This document shows, piece after piece, positions 32,376 through 45,387 of a DNA stretch of 64,000 nt. The position numbers and the translations under genes were made by a program. A model generated the notes under the pieces. The model saw only the letters and a list, made by a program, of their open reading frames with translations. It ran no database searches and was not told the DNA's origin. The stretch covers positions 1 to 64,000 of the forward strand of contig JACCGJ010001437.1 of NCBI GenBank assembly GCA_013407085.1, read 5' to 3'. The stretch's first letter is position 1; every line of letters starts with the position of its first letter. The stretch is from Atriophallophorus winterbourni. Its lineage: Eukaryota > Platyhelminthes > Trematoda > Plagiorchiida > Microphallidae.

Positions 32376-34552
32376 TTACCGTCGCAGTAGTGCTGAGCGC
32401 CAGATTGTGGAGATTTCTATCCCATCCACCTTATTGACTGCCAGTGGACCTGCCTTCGCAATTTCGACAGCCTCCGCATGTAGGCGTTCGCTATACGGTT
32501 TAATACCGCGTCTTAATATTTCCACATTGTCTAGATCGACGCTGTGGCCCGTATCTAAAACGTGCTCCGCCAAGGCGGAATCACGAATAAGGGATTGATA
32601 TTCCCTCGCATCCCGGGACTGTCTCAGTACACGCTTTCGGTGTTCTTCGATTCTAGTGTGAATTTCCCTGGAAGTCTGGCCTATGTAAACACCCGAACAG
32701 TCCTTGCAGTTGATTCTGTAAATGCTGTTCGTGACGCTAGATAAAGGTGTCTTATCGTTGAGGTGCATCAGAACCGAACGAATAGTTTTCCCTTTCTTAT
32801 AAGTCACGCGTATGGCCGCCTGGTTCAAGATTCTACGTATCGCTTCAGATGTGCATTTTACGTAAGGTATACAAACTGTATCTCGCCAATTTTTCTCCGA
32901 TTTATCTGACGGGTATTTTACCTTCATCAATTGGCGTTTCACAGAACTTTTTGGATAACCGTAGTCAATGATCCTTTGGCTCGCTTCACGGTGCGCCTGT
33001 TTACGGTCTCTTTCGTCGCTGCACAGGTGTTCTATCTTATGGAAAATGGAACAAGATATGGAGCTAAAGACTTGTCTTGGATGAGCGGAAGAGTATCGTA
33101 GTACAGCATCTGTATCGATAGGTTTCCGGTAGACAGAAGTTTTATTTTCCCGTCTACTTTTTGTGCTAAACAGTCTAAAAATGGAAGATTGCCTGAGCAA
33201 GACTCAACTTCCTTTGTGACCGTAATACGTGGGTCTATTTCATTTAAATAGTTGAAGAATGCCTCTAACTGATCTCGCTTGATGATAACAAATGTGTCAT
33301 CAACATAGCGCCACCATAATTTTGGCTTAAGCCTTTCATTGTTAAGGGCTTTGTTCTCGAAATGCTTCATATACATGTTCGCAAGTACTGGAGATATCGG
33401 TGAACCCATTGCCAACCATTATTTTTATCTATATAATTGCTCATTAAATATGAAGTGGTTCATGTTTAGGCAGATCGATACGCCGTTGATAATTTGCTGG
33501 ACGCTCAAGTTTGTGCGATCTGACAAACTGGCATCAGATTCCAAGGCCTGTCTAGCTCGTTCTAACGCACTTGTTGTATCGACGTTGGTGAACAAAGCGC
33601 TAACATCAAAGCTAACCATTATTTCGTCGTCATCAATTGTTACTGACTTTAAGCGTGCTGCAAATTCATATGCGTTCTTGATGAACGAGGCTGTATTGCC
33701 GACTAAAGGTTTCAACAAATAAGCCAAATGTCTAGCTAACTCGTGTGCAGGTGATCCGATACCATCGACGATAGGTCTTACAGGAATGCCATCTTTATGT
33801 ATTTAGGGCAGGCCGTAGAACCTAGGAGTAAGAGTAGACTTGGGATACAGGTTATACCACAAGCTTTTTCCCAAACTCTCCTTAACGCCACGCAAATACC
33901 TAGAGACTACCATTTTGCAGTTATTCATTACCCTTTTCATTTTTCCATTATCTATCCGTTCATAAGGGCCCTCGGATAAGTGTACCCCAACCTTGTCGAC
34001 ATAATCTCTTTTGTTCAAAATTACCGTTACTTTCCCTTTATCAGCCTTAGTAATGACTATATTCGTATCTTGCTTCAGCGTAAGAAGTGCTTGTCTTTCA
34101 TGTGAATCAAGGTTTGCATCGCCTTGTTCCTGGTTTTTAATGACGCCAACGATACAGTTTCTTATCGAGTCTGCCTGTTCATTAGGAAGTGCATTTAATG
34201 ACCCCTCAATACATGGGATAATATCCTCAGCCTTCATAAAGCTCTTACTTATGCAGAAATTCAAGCCCTTCTCCAACAATCTTTGCTCAGCTTGCGAAAG
34301 TTGCCGATTAGATAAATTCAAAACACTAGAATACTGGTTGCTAGATAATGTCTTATTAGATTTATTAGATGAATGTTTCTTATATAACTCTAATATCTTG
34401 TTGAACTTACGGTTTTGTCTTTCTCCTATTCGCTCCGTTTGTGTGGCCAAAACCTCCGTGTGCTTTCCACAAATTCTGCAGAAGTCCGCTTCGGATAATT
34501 CGACTCGCAGTTTCGACATCATTCTTGAGGCTTTCGATCGGTTAAGAGACAA
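32376..34552 (-). pseudogene. Penelope-like RT with GIY-YIG endonuclease, copy 2
   Basis: Near-identical to copy 1. It shares the two adjacent stops between EQLYR and WLAMGSP (near 33420), but has Gln where copy 1 has its third stop. Private defects are a stop at 33803 (GLP-stop-IH) and a 1-bp deletion at about 33140 that shifts the frame after DGKIK. YVDD and GIY-YIG motifs are intact. It starts SLNRSKASRMMSKLRVEL as in copy 1. Confidence 0.92.
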
Positions 34553-35728
34553 TCTTCTCCAACTCGATTGGTCAGCGCCGTCAAACCCTGCATCACGAAA
34601 TACCTTAGGATTCCTTTATTGGCTCTTAGTTCAGCGGAAGCAAATATCTTGGCGCTACGTTATCACAAAATCTCAATTAGACTGATCATGTGACTACACA
34701 GTTCTTGAAGGGTAGCCATGGCTTTCGCCTGCGTTCCCTCACACATCCCTCACATCTGATGTAATTAAACATTGTTTCCTGCATTGTTCCTCAATTTTCT
34801 ATGCATCTCTTGTAATTTTCCCGGTCTACTTGAAAAGGATTTCCTGATGATAAAAGGAACATTTGAGTCAGCGTACGAATGAGCTATGGATCTACCGAGT
34901 TAATTCGAGATTTGATCGTTGTTCGACACTTCCGTGAATGGGACAGTTTGATCAGAATCATTCCGTCCGACGAAGCAAACCCACTGCATGAGGTCTTCGT
35001 GACATGCAAATCATTGTCATCTTCGCAAAGCCAATATGTCCTCCCTTATTCGAGAACGGAAAAATTCAGAAGTTCTTTTCCTCTTACATTCGCCGCAATT
35101 TGGTTTATCAATGGAAGGTTATTCTTGATCTGATCAGGTGACTGACAGTGTGAATTTTGACATTGAATCCTCACCCGAACCATGTTTACGCAACGTATTA
35201 AGAATAGTATTTTAGTGTGGATGAGTTAATATTATTGCTGAAAATCCGTGTATATAGCATAATTAACCTTGTTTGAACTGATGGCAAGATTGGCCTACAT
35301 AATACGTCAACATAAATTAGTTTTTGTCGTCTGTGCAATCAGTCATTTTCACCTACCTGAACGAAGAATAAACTACGACAAAGATTTTTAAATCGATATC
35401 ATAACTATTTTAACACCCACCCACGCTCAGTATACTTCTGCATCTTGCACAACAACATTTTTTCTCTAAAACAGTGAATTCCAATAGTTTTAATTTCATA
35501 TCAAACCCCTGAGTTTCATTGGGGGCGCTTCTCTCTGATTAATTTGGCACGGATCTCAATCGATAATATGATTCCACGTACCAGTGTGGGCGCTAGGTTA
35601 TCGCAGCTGTTTTCCAAAATATTGTTGTTATCGATTGTACACTTGGCTGCCGTGGGTATCTTGGCCAATTGTGATGCTCACATCCCTAGCACTTACACTC
35701 CACCACCGATTATAATTCCCAGAAAATG

Positions 35729-35801
35729 CAACCGCGATGTGATTCGAACCTGGACTTTCTGATTGCGAGTCGACCGTGCTATTCGGTATGCAAGCCACCC
35801 C
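35729..35801 (-). repeat. tRNA-like sequence (SINE head or tRNA relic), copy 2
   Basis: The minus strand contains a perfect pol III B-box, GGTTCGAATC. It is preceded by an anticodon-arm-like GACTCGCAATCAGAA and a D-arm-like TAGCACGGT, together resembling a tRNA (GACTC...AATCAGAA recalls tRNA-Trp). The acceptor stem does not pair well, so a functional tRNA gene is unlikely; a tRNA-derived SINE fits better. Confidence 0.5.
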
Positions 35802-37796
35802 GAATTTTAGCTGTGCAGATAGAAAATTTAATTTCATAGCGTTAGCTGTCTACCGTGTTGACCTAATTTGTGGAAATAACTGTCAATCGCTTCGGTCGGT
35901 AGACCTTTTGACCGTTCAGTAGGTTCATTCCCTTGCCTTGTACTGATTACAGTAGGATAGTGAAGAATGCCAGTACCATTATATCATTCACTATGCTCAT
36001 CTGTGAGATATCAAAACTAGTCCCAAGTGCAAGAACCCATACTTTCGTGCCGCTTATACGACAACAATTCACGCATTATCTTCCGTTAAGCGACATTACA
36101 ACCGAAACAGCAGTCATAACCTCTAATAATTGAGCAAAACTAGCCAAAATAAACACGGTAAAAACAAATTGGTTCCGAATTTATTGATTTCGCTTAGAAT
36201 CGGTCGATTTGCGGAGAGGTCCATGTCTGGGCAAAACGTCGACATCAGATCACGGTAGATAACTTGCAGCTGACCGTGAGAAAAAAATTTACTCAACAGT
36301 TTCTCCACAAACGGGACGATATATTCACTTACATGCGGTAGCAGTCTGGTCCATCCTGTTTTAATCGTTTCCTGGCACATTAGTTCGGTGGAAAGAATTT
36401 GAGCGCTTCTGCCTCAGCTGTTCTCAAAATGTTTCAGACAAGCCTTCGAGACGCGTCTCGGACAGAAAATGAAACATGTGGTTCTAGCCAGTATCCCGTG
36501 TCAAGCAGATCAGTGAAGATTTCGTGTCTTTTCAAGGAGCCGTGAGCAGGTGAACAGAGCTCACAATGAAACGGAATCTCCGGTGCTCATTGATTAGGTA
36601 GCATGCATTGCACTGAACGGTGTGTGAAACTTTTCTTCTCGAATTTCATTGTGTGGCCACGCAAAGATTTTGGTATTTGACATCAACATTAATCGATGTC
36701 GATTGATGGAAGCTAACACCTACAACGTGAGATATCGTGTCCGAAGTGGCATGCTTTACGTCACATATAATATTTTTACAGCTGAAGATGTACGTGGACA
36801 TCAAAGTAGGCTAGGCTTTCACAAATTCTCTGTATTCAGATTTTGAACTTATCATTTGTTTTATAAAAATGTTACCAGTTGAATTAAACTTGGCATATGA
36901 AACATTATTTAAAATGCACTCATATTATGTGCTTATACAATTTGAAAACATGTAACGCTGTCCAATTTGGTGCTTTTATACAACTGACTCGGATTTATTG
37001 AGATTTTATTGATAACCATAGCTAAAGCCGTTGAAACATACAAGCAGCTTCAACTAGTAAGCAACGTTTCACACCAGAATCTCAGTTGCATCACGGAAAG
37101 TGCGAGCATAATGTCTCAACAGACAACATGAACAATTTAATTTTTTCTTTGAACATTATTGTGAATAAGAAAATGGGAGAACATTTAGAATACGCAACAA
37201 TGGAATATCCACTTGAATAGATTTTTTTCATCTACACATTGCTGAGCTACAGACGACTGTCGAATAGAAATATTACAAACGTTTGGTATAAAAAACCGAA
37301 GTAAGTCACACAGTGGATGGTTAGTTTATCGGATATTACAATTGTAAATTGCAACGCTGTACAATGGAACGTTATCTAAAAAAATCATTGAAATCGTACG
37401 AATGCTATACGATACGATTGAGCCAATATATTGAAATAATAATGAAGGACCTTTGATCGAAAGTTTGCGACACTATATAACCGCGAAAATGTAATAATTA
37501 TTTAGGCTACTAAAAAGCATCAGTAGTCATAAAAATAAAAACATTATATAGCCGGTTAAATTGTCAAGTTATTTCACAGCTAATCCTGACTGAAATCAGC
37601 ACTTATCAGTGAATTTACAAACCATTCCATAATGTGAAAGGATAACATGTTGCCTGTGATTCTTGTTCGAATACTTTGAAAATTGTAATGAAATGTAAGC
37701 GTTTTATCAGACAACGTCGGCGCTAGATGCATTAATTGGGATACTCCGCCAAATTTCTGGTTTAAAACCTTTCTCTAAATGATGAAAAAGCATGCA

Positions 37797-38027
37797 ACTG
37801 AGTAATATTCTTCATAACCATGGGTTTAGCCCCATTATATGTGTTTTGGCACAAGTTATTAAACAGGATGTTCGTACCTGCCTTAGCCAATAGTGGTTTA
37901 CGAGCACAAATAGTTTACCATTCATCCACTGCTTCAATTCATACGGATCTTGAGTGTACTGTCCCTTGATCATAATTTCAAGCAGTACAAAACCGGTCGT
38001 GCTGTGTGTATGAATAAAAACATGCAA
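37797..38027. repeat. Dispersed repeat, copy in spacer 2
   Basis: Duplicate of 29660-29890; related to sequences at 57.4-57.8 kb. Confidence 0.7.
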
Positions 38028-39243
38028 TTCATTATTCCTACTCTAAATAGTTTTTTGTACACGTCGTTTTTGATACTGGATTTCTTCTCCAGGGTTGCGC
38101 TGGCACCGGAAATAAACAATTAAATATCGTTGTCAACGTTTATACAGCTATTGCAACAAAGGTACAAGTTATGCATAAACGCATCGATACGAAAAACAGA
38201 ATAAGTGAGCCTAAAATCGGTTGGTTCCTATCTGTATGACTGAAATAAACCTAATTTATCGAATAGCGCCTTGAATTAAAATTACCGGAAAATTTCTCCC
38301 TGGTCTGGTTTAAGCCTTTCTGTGCTCCAGCATTCAAAATTCAAGATTTATGGCTCTTAGATAGAGTAAACGTAATGACAAGTTTGACATGAAGTTGGGA
38401 AATGTCGGCTGGACGTGTATTTCGTCACTAATGGGCCACTAAGGGACACCATTTTTGTCGTAAAGTGTTGCACATAAAGCATGCACAGACTGTATGAAAG
38501 TACCGGCGACATTTTATTTGGATATGTGTTATTTAACTGGTCTGATTGCGACTGCGGGTAGAAAGATTGGAACCCTATTTAAAGATATATCTGAGTGGAT
38601 GAAAAGCCGTATGCATTACTCGGTGCGTCACGAAAAGTTCAGCTCTGATGCGCCGTCGATCGAGGGTGCACAATCCGAGTCTATGCAGTCCCTACTCAAA
38701 GGATAGATTCCGTTAGTCATTTTAGTTGCGTTATGATAAATCCTTCTGAGTAGAGCGATACCTTTTCCAACAACCACGGTGCCAAAGCTTGCGCTGTATA
38801 GTCCACAATTGCGTGCATGTATAAGGTTTATTTGAATAGTTGCATGGCGTTTGTTATGGATAAACAAAACACTGTCAAATTGACAGATAGACAGTGGTAA
38901 TAAAAATCCTGATTAAAAAGATTTAATCAATTTTAGCACAGGATTCCCTACGATTGGGAATGAATATTCTAACTATCAATGCTGGATCTTTTCAAACTTC
39001 TTTTTGACCTATGAAGTTCAGTGTTTGAGGCAAAATATTATGTAATATGTTTCTTGAATTAATTGAGCAGGTAATGAAACCGGTTTGGGTTTGAAGTTAA
39101 CTATCTTGTTTAAAGACTATGCTTATATAAAACGAACTTGCTTGTCACCATCCAATAATTGTCTGATTAACTATATCTCCATAAAACTTCAAATCAATCA
39201 ACGCATGCGATGAAGGCCCGTATGGTAACCGATTGGAAACAGA

Positions 39244-40042
<799 letters not shown>

Positions 40043-40075
40043 TTCGTTATTTCTTTCATTTGCTTCATTTTTCAG

Positions 40076-40186
40076 GGCAGATTGTCCGGTTCCAGCCCTG
40101 TACTTCATGATGATGGCGATGAAGGCATCGGTAGCACTTATAACCGTGCTACCGATAGTGATCGATATCCAAAGGTTGTTCCAAAG
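40076..40186 (+). other. Candidate host exon present only in duplication copy 2
   Basis: A pyrimidine-rich tract and TTTTTCAG (ends 40075) precede an open stretch reading GRLSGSSPVLHDDGDEG, then STYNRATDSDRYPKVVPK, a Ser/Gly/Asp-rich composition unlike the translated repeats around it. Possible donors are CCAAAG|GTTGTT at 40174 (99 nt) or CCAAAG|GTTGTC at 40186 (111 nt), both multiples of three. Copy 1 lacks this segment entirely. No family recognised. Confidence 0.4.
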
Positions 40187-40774
40187 GTTGTCACAGCCGG
40201 GGGTGGTAGTAGGAATGAGCTATCGTTCCATGAAATTAATTACTCGCTGATCCATATATTTCAAGCAGTATCATGAATGCTAAAAGCATATCAAATAATA
40301 AGACAAAAAATAAAATCTTCATGTTAACTGAATAGGCAATAATACCCTAGGAATGCAATATATATTAACGTCAAATCAATGCAAATAGACCGTTTGACAT
40401 TTTTGATGATGTAAGCAAAAACTCACCGTTGAATGTTTCAAGCTGAAACGCGCGAGTTTGAAAATGCAGCAGACTGGAATTACGAAACACTTATCGTTTA
40501 AGCGAGTATTATCTGAACAATATCGCATTTCGCTAATTCTCTTGCAATTCGAATATAATCTTGACCAGTAGTTACAAACAAGTACTCTGATATTTATCAA
40601 AGAAATGTATGTATTTCAACCAGCACCATGAATGATAAAATCATATCAAATACTAAGGCAAAATTAAAGTCTTCGTGTTAACTGAATGCACTATACTTCA
40701 ACAATAATTCAATGCAAATAAACGGGATTACGTTTTTGATGATGTGGGCAAGAACTCACCGTTGAATGCAAAGA

Positions 40775-41153
40775 AATTTGAGTGGAATCGGTTAGAGTAG
40801 TTTCTGGGTAACGTTTCACTTCTGACACAGATGCTTCGTCAGACCAAGGGTGATAGTCAGGACAGGGAACATGATTAAGTAGTAGTCAACCCACCACCAC
40901 ATATTTGACCTTACTGCTAAACAGCCTATAGTACGAATACAGTGTGTCACGTCTCGTGGGAATGACCAGGATCAGTGGTACATTTTCCACACAGTGTGTA
41001 TCCAAAACAATCTGATACAAGTGAACACGGTCAAGGTCAGATGACACAGCTGCCCACATACGTAAAAGTACATAACTAACTGCGCTAAGTCCATTTTTTG
41101 AAGAAAGACAAAAAAATCTAATTAATGGTAGGTATAAGGTGAATAATAACTAT
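40775..41153 (-). repeat. 3' terminal repeat (pseudo-LTR) of PLE copy 3
   Basis: The sequence after the PLE coding end is repeated in the same orientation at 45388-45738, on the 5' side of the same element. Direct flanking repeats are the standard pLTR arrangement of PLEs. Confidence 0.85.
40806..40847 (-). ncRNA. Hammerhead-type motif in the 3' pLTR of PLE copy 3
   Basis: Core CTGACGA and GAA with the ACGT palindrome and GGT/ACC stem I, as in the other copies. Stem II carries a mismatch (GCATCTG against CAGAAG). Confidence 0.55.
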
Positions 41154-42173
41154 TTACCGTCGCAGCAGTGCCAAGCGCCAGATTGTGGAGATTTCTACCC
41201 CATCCACCTTATTGACTGCCAGTCGACCTGCCTTCGCAATTTTGACCGCCTCCGCATATAGGCGTTCGCTATACGGTTTAATACCGCGTTTTAATATTTC
41301 CACATTTTCTAGATCGACGCTGTAACCCGTATCTAAAACGTGCTCCGCCAAGGCGGAATCACGAATAAGGGATTGATATTCCCTCGCATCCCGGGGCTGT
41401 CTCCGGACACGCTTTCGGTGTACTTGGATTCTAGTGTGAATTTCCCTGGAAGTCTGGCCTATGTAAACACCAGAACAGTCCTTACAGTTGATTCTGTAGA
41501 TGCTGTTCGTGACGCTAGATAAAGGTGTCTTATCGTTGAGGTGCATCAGAACCGAACGGATAGTTTTCCCTTTCTTATAAGTCACGCGTATGGTCGCCTG
41601 GTCGCCCGTCTACTTCTTGTGCTAAACAATCCAAAAATGGAAGATTGCCTGAGCAAGACTCAACTTCCTTTGTAACCGTAATACGTGGGTCTATTTCATT
41701 TAAATAGTTGAAGAATGGCTCTAACTGATCTCGCTTGATGATAACAAATGTGTCATCAACATAGCGACACCATAATTCTGGCTTAATCCCTTCATTGTTA
41801 AGGGCTTTGTTCTCGAAATACTCCATATACATGTTCGCAAGTACTGGAGATATCGGTGAACCCATCGCCAACCCTTCTTTTTGTCTATATAATTGCTCAA
41901 TAAATATGAAATGGTTGATGCTTAAGCAGATCGATACGCCGTTAATAATTTGCTGGACACTCAAGTTTGTGCGATCTGACAAACTGGCATCAGATTCCAA
42001 GGACTGTCTAGCTAGTTGTAACGCACTTGTTGTATCGACGTTGGTGAACAATGCGCTAACATCAAAGCTAACCATTATTTCATCGTGATCTGTTGTTACT
42101 GTCTTTAAGCGTGCTGCAAAGTCATATGCGTTCTTGATGAACGAGGCTGTATTGCCGACTAAAGGTTTCAACA
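41154..42173 (-). pseudogene. PLE copy 3: RT C-terminal half and GIY-YIG endonuclease
   Basis: RT part: IMVSFDVSALFTNVDT, QKEGLAMGSPISPVLANMYM, and RYVDDTFVI without stops. At about 41600 the connector (roughly 110 residues) is deleted and the frame shifts into the endonuclease: GKTIRSVLMHLNDKT, INCKDCSGVYIGQTSR, ALAEHVLDTGYSVD. Its N-terminal continuation is 2.1 kb away at 44303 and beyond. Confidence 0.88.
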
Positions 42174-44295
42174 CATGGTGTGCGGTCGTATTTTTGTTGC
42201 TCTGACAATTTTGCCCGTTTCTTCGCGGAATCAACTCGGATTTTAACCGTTCAAAAACGTTTTGCTATACTTTGACGAGAGCCATCGGAATTGATACATT
42301 TTGATGTGGTCCGTCGATTAACAGCAAATTTACCGTTTCAACGTTAACTTTTCAATTTGCTAACGCGTGCAAACTTTCTCCTACCGTTAACTGTCGTGGC
42401 GTTTTTGCTTTCATTGCAAAGACCACTTCAAACTACTTAATTTGATACGTCATTCTGTGTTCTACTTTGTGTGGTTATCCAGCTATCACGGATTATTTGT
42501 ACAATGACAAAATCAAGAATTCAAACCCAACTAAATCGACCAGTCGACCGAAAATCCACTCAACCGGTCACCCTCTCCAGCCTTCAACGTGCAGCCGAGT
42601 CACGCGATCCAACACGCAGACGAAAAAATCGATCGATCAATGTGTGCATACGAGTGTTGTTCCCCAGACAGCGAAAACAAGCCACCTTGACCTATGCGTC
42701 AAGTGCATGGACCCGGTAAGCGGTGATAGTGCTTTGGTAAAATGTACTTTTTGTAACCTACATGTGCACGTGCTCTGTGATGAGACTTCAACTGATGAGT
42801 GTGTGCGCATCGTGAATGATGAAAATCGCCCGTCCGTTTGCTATTTCTGTAACGCCTGTAGGGATTCAATCGTGAATGGTGATCGCAAGCGTATAAAATC
42901 TTCCGCTGGAAACGAGGCTAACACAATTGAGAATAGATTGTCGACAATGGAAAAGGAACTAGATAGTTTGAAGATTACCCTACAACCAATAATCGCATCC
43001 AAATCTTTTGAATTGAATACTCGATTACGCTCGACCTCACCACCGCAGTCTGCTTCTATAAAGGTTAAATTACGCGACACTGAAGTGATACTTAAAAAGG
43101 CCTTGAAACAGAAACCGTCTATGTCGAACGCTCCTTTTGCCAAAGCTGCCACGAAAAATACTTCGCCTAATGTTATCTGCACCGATTCGGCACCAACTGA
43201 AACGCCCCCGGTGGTCAGAAAATCATACAGAGAAATGCTTTTGCGGTCGACCTCCGCTGCACAATCTGAGCGTGCTACACTAAATCTAAATCAAAAAACC
43301 TCATATTCTATGAAGAATGACCGGACACGCAACAAGCATTCTCATTTGTTAAGCGTAATATGTACGAATGTTAAAGAGTCCGGCGAGAGCTTGTTAGATA
43401 GAAAACACAAACACGACCTCGATATATGGTCTCAAATTTGTCAACAATTGCAAATTGAGCATGTTGATCCTGACAAATTGATTCGTCTAACTCGCCATTT
43501 CACCTCACATCATAGTGATCAACCTCGGTTACTAAGAGTTACACTGAAGTGCGTGGCTGATATTGATAACGTACTGCTAAATTCGTACCGACTAAAGACG
43601 GATCCGAATTCAAATTGCCGGATATATCCTGATGTGCCATGGTGGGAACGGAAGGGTGCCTCAAACACTAAGAAAAAAACGGTATCGCGGAGTATGGTTC
43701 TACTTGGGGTACCAGAAAATACCACTGAAGCATCGGGACAGGAAACAGCAGATCATGACTTCAAGCAGTGGCGTTACATTGCGTATTTGCTTAATATTTC
43801 TAACGTTGTGATCACTGACACTTTCCGGGTGCCTTTTTCAATAAACTCAGGGATTGCCTTTTTAAGTAGCGACATGGCTGAATTTGTCAAGTCCAAATGG
43901 AAAATAGCAAAACGTGCTTTACCGAAAGACGTTAGACTTTGTCCACCGAGACCAAGTACCATGAGTGCGACACATTCGCGGCTGGGGGCGGTAGACGGCA
44001 GCGTTCCCACCGAAACGGAGGCAATCAATACATCAAAAAACGTAATGGTTCTATGGAATGAGCTACCGCAAGATGTTGTGAATCCAACGACAATTGATGT
44101 TTTCAAATCGAAATCGGATGCATACGTCAAACATAACCCTTAATTTGGCCCGGTGTATTGAAGCAACACGAACCCAGATAAAACATTAACAATGTGATTT
44201 TGATTAATTTTTTTCTTTTTGCAATAGTTGTCATCCAATGGTACGTGCAAAGCATTAGCTTTTTATCACCATAAATCTTGATTCTTGATTCTTGA
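42174..44295 (+). mobile_element. Internally deleted CR1-like element nested in PLE copy 3
   Basis: It splits the PLE at GGTTTCAACA. The 7-bp word TTCAACA is present at both junctions (42167-42173 and 44296-44302). The element has a 5' UTR, an ORF1-like frame fused to the last residues of ORF2, a 3' UTR containing TTGTCATCCAATGG (compare TTGTCATCCTATGG at 61.8 kb) and a 3' tail of three TTGATTC units. Total about 2.1 kb against the usual 4-6 kb. Confidence 0.85.
42503..44143 (+). CDS. CR1-like ORF1 protein fused to ORF2 C-terminus
   Basis: A long frame (558 codons from the preceding stop; no ATG at its start). A PHD-like zinc-binding module is at about residues 77-131: LCVKCMDP, KCTFCNLHVHVLCD, SVCYFCNAC. 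A coiled coil (IENRLSTMEKELDSLKI) follows. Then come the conserved core LSVICTNVKESGE, LIRLTRHFTSH and QPRLLRVTLKCVADIDNVLL, and finally NVMVLWNELPQDVVNPTTID, which belongs to the C-terminus of CR1 ORF2. An internal deletion has removed endonuclease and RT while leaving the frame open. A likely original start, ATGACAAAATCAAG at about 42503, is in a neighbouring frame. ORF1 proteins bind element RNA. Confidence 0.75.
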   Translation, partial: NDKIKNSNPTKSTSRPKIHSTGHPLQPSTCSRVTRSNTQTKKSIDQCVHTSVVPQTAKTSHLDLCVKCMDPVSGDSALVKCTFCNLHVHVLCDETSTDECVRIVNDENRPSVCYFCNACRDSIVNGDRKRIKSSAGNEANTIENRLSTMEKELDSLKITLQPIIASKSFELNTRLRSTSPPQSASIKVKLRDTEVILKKALKQKPSMSNAPFAKAATKNTSPNVICTDSAPTETPPVVRKSYREMLLRSTSAAQSERATLNLNQKTSYSMKNDRTRNKHSHLLSVICTNVKESGESLLDRKHKHDLDIWSQICQQLQIEHVDPDKLIRLTRHFTSHHSDQPRLLRVTLKCVADIDNVLLNSYRLKTDPNSNCRIYPDVPWWERKGASNTKKKTVSRSMVLLGVPENTTEASGQETADHDFKQWRYIAYLLNISNVVITDTFRVPFSINSGIAFLSSDMAEFVKSKWKIAKRALPKDVRLCPPRPSTMSATHSRLGAVDGSVPTETEAINTSKNVMVLWNELPQDVVNPTTIDVFKSKSDAYVKHNP

Positions 44296-44302
44296 TTCAA
44301 CA

Positions 44303-45345
44303 AATAAGCCAAATGTCTAGCTAACTCGTGTGCAGGTGATCCGATACCATCGACGATAGGTCTTACAGGAATGCCATCTTTATGTATTTTAGGCAGGCCG
44401 TAGAACCTAGGAGTTAGAGTAGACTTGGGATACAGGTTATACCACAAGCCCTTTCCCAAACTCTCCTTAACGCCACGCAAATACCTAGAGACTACCATTT
44501 TGCAGTTATTCATTACCCTTTTCATTTTTCCATTATCTATCCGTTCATAAGGGCCCTCTGATAAGTGTACCCCGACCTTGTAGACATAATCTCTTTTGTT
44601 CAAAATTACCTTTATCAGCCTTAGTAATGACTATATTCGTATCTTGCTGCAGCGTAAGAAGTGCTTGTCTTTCATGCAAGTCAAGGTTTGCATCGCCTTG
44701 TTCCTGGTTTTTAATGACACCAACGATACAGTTTCTTATGAAGTCTGCCTGTTCATTAGAAAGTGCGTTTAATGACCCCTTAATACATGGGATAATATCC
44801 TCAGCCTTCATAAATCTCTGCAGAAATTCAAGCCCTTCTCCAACAATCCTTGCTCAGCTTGCGAAAGTTGCCGATTAGATAAATTCAAAACACTAGAATA
44901 CTGGTTGCTAGATAATGTCTTATTAGATTTATTAGATAAACGTTTCTTATATAACTCTAATAACTTGTTGAACTTACGGTTTTGTCTTTCTCCTATTCGC
45001 TCCGTTTGTGTGGCCAAAACCTCCGCGTGCTTTCCACAAATTCTGCAGAAATCCGCTTCGGATAATTCGACTCGCTGTTTCGACATCATTTTGGAGGCTT
45101 TCTATCGAGCGGCCAATAGGGTTTCATTGACCCGGTGGATCCTTTGTTTCAAAAACACTTTGGATGCGCTCGCGGCCGGCTTTGTCGATTTGCGTGATTT
45201 ATCCGGAGGTTTTACCACCAGATCCCTTGGTACTACGCCGCGCTTCTTGCAACGAAGGTTGAAGATGCGGTGGTTCACTCATCCGGCTTCATATTCCGCT
45301 GTTCTCAACAACTCACTGGCCAATTTTCGAACACGGGGCTCGTAG
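44303..45345 (-). pseudogene. PLE copy 3: N-terminal region and RT N-terminal half
   Basis: RT part: GPYERIDNGKMKRVM, PKSTLTPRFYGLPKIHKDG, PVRPIVDGIGSPAHELARHL up to the CR1 insertion. Upstream: SEADFCRICGKHAEVL and LNLSNRQLSQAEQGLLEKG. Further upstream it has NHRIFNLRCKKRGVVPRDLV and KVFLKQRIHRVNETLLAAR, an N-terminal extension absent from copies 1 and 2. Two stops and two small deletions (about 44610 and 44815) disrupt it. Confidence 0.85.
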
Positions 45346-45387
45346 GAGTCAGCAATCGATTGGAATATGTTTGGGACCGATCGTGTA

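Larger units (their letters stand above)
34680..39243. other. Spacer of duplication copy 2, no recognised gene
   Basis: Same content as the copy 1 spacer with about 1% or fewer visible differences (small homopolymer length changes, scattered substitutions). No gene recognised. A tRNA-like sequence and the dispersed repeat are listed separately. Confidence 0.6.

Noticed and set aside
35729..35801. Functional tRNA gene
   Set aside because: The B-box and anticodon-arm-like parts are good, but the acceptor stem and D-arm do not pair convincingly and the copy 1 version is mutated. Kept only as a tRNA-like repeat.
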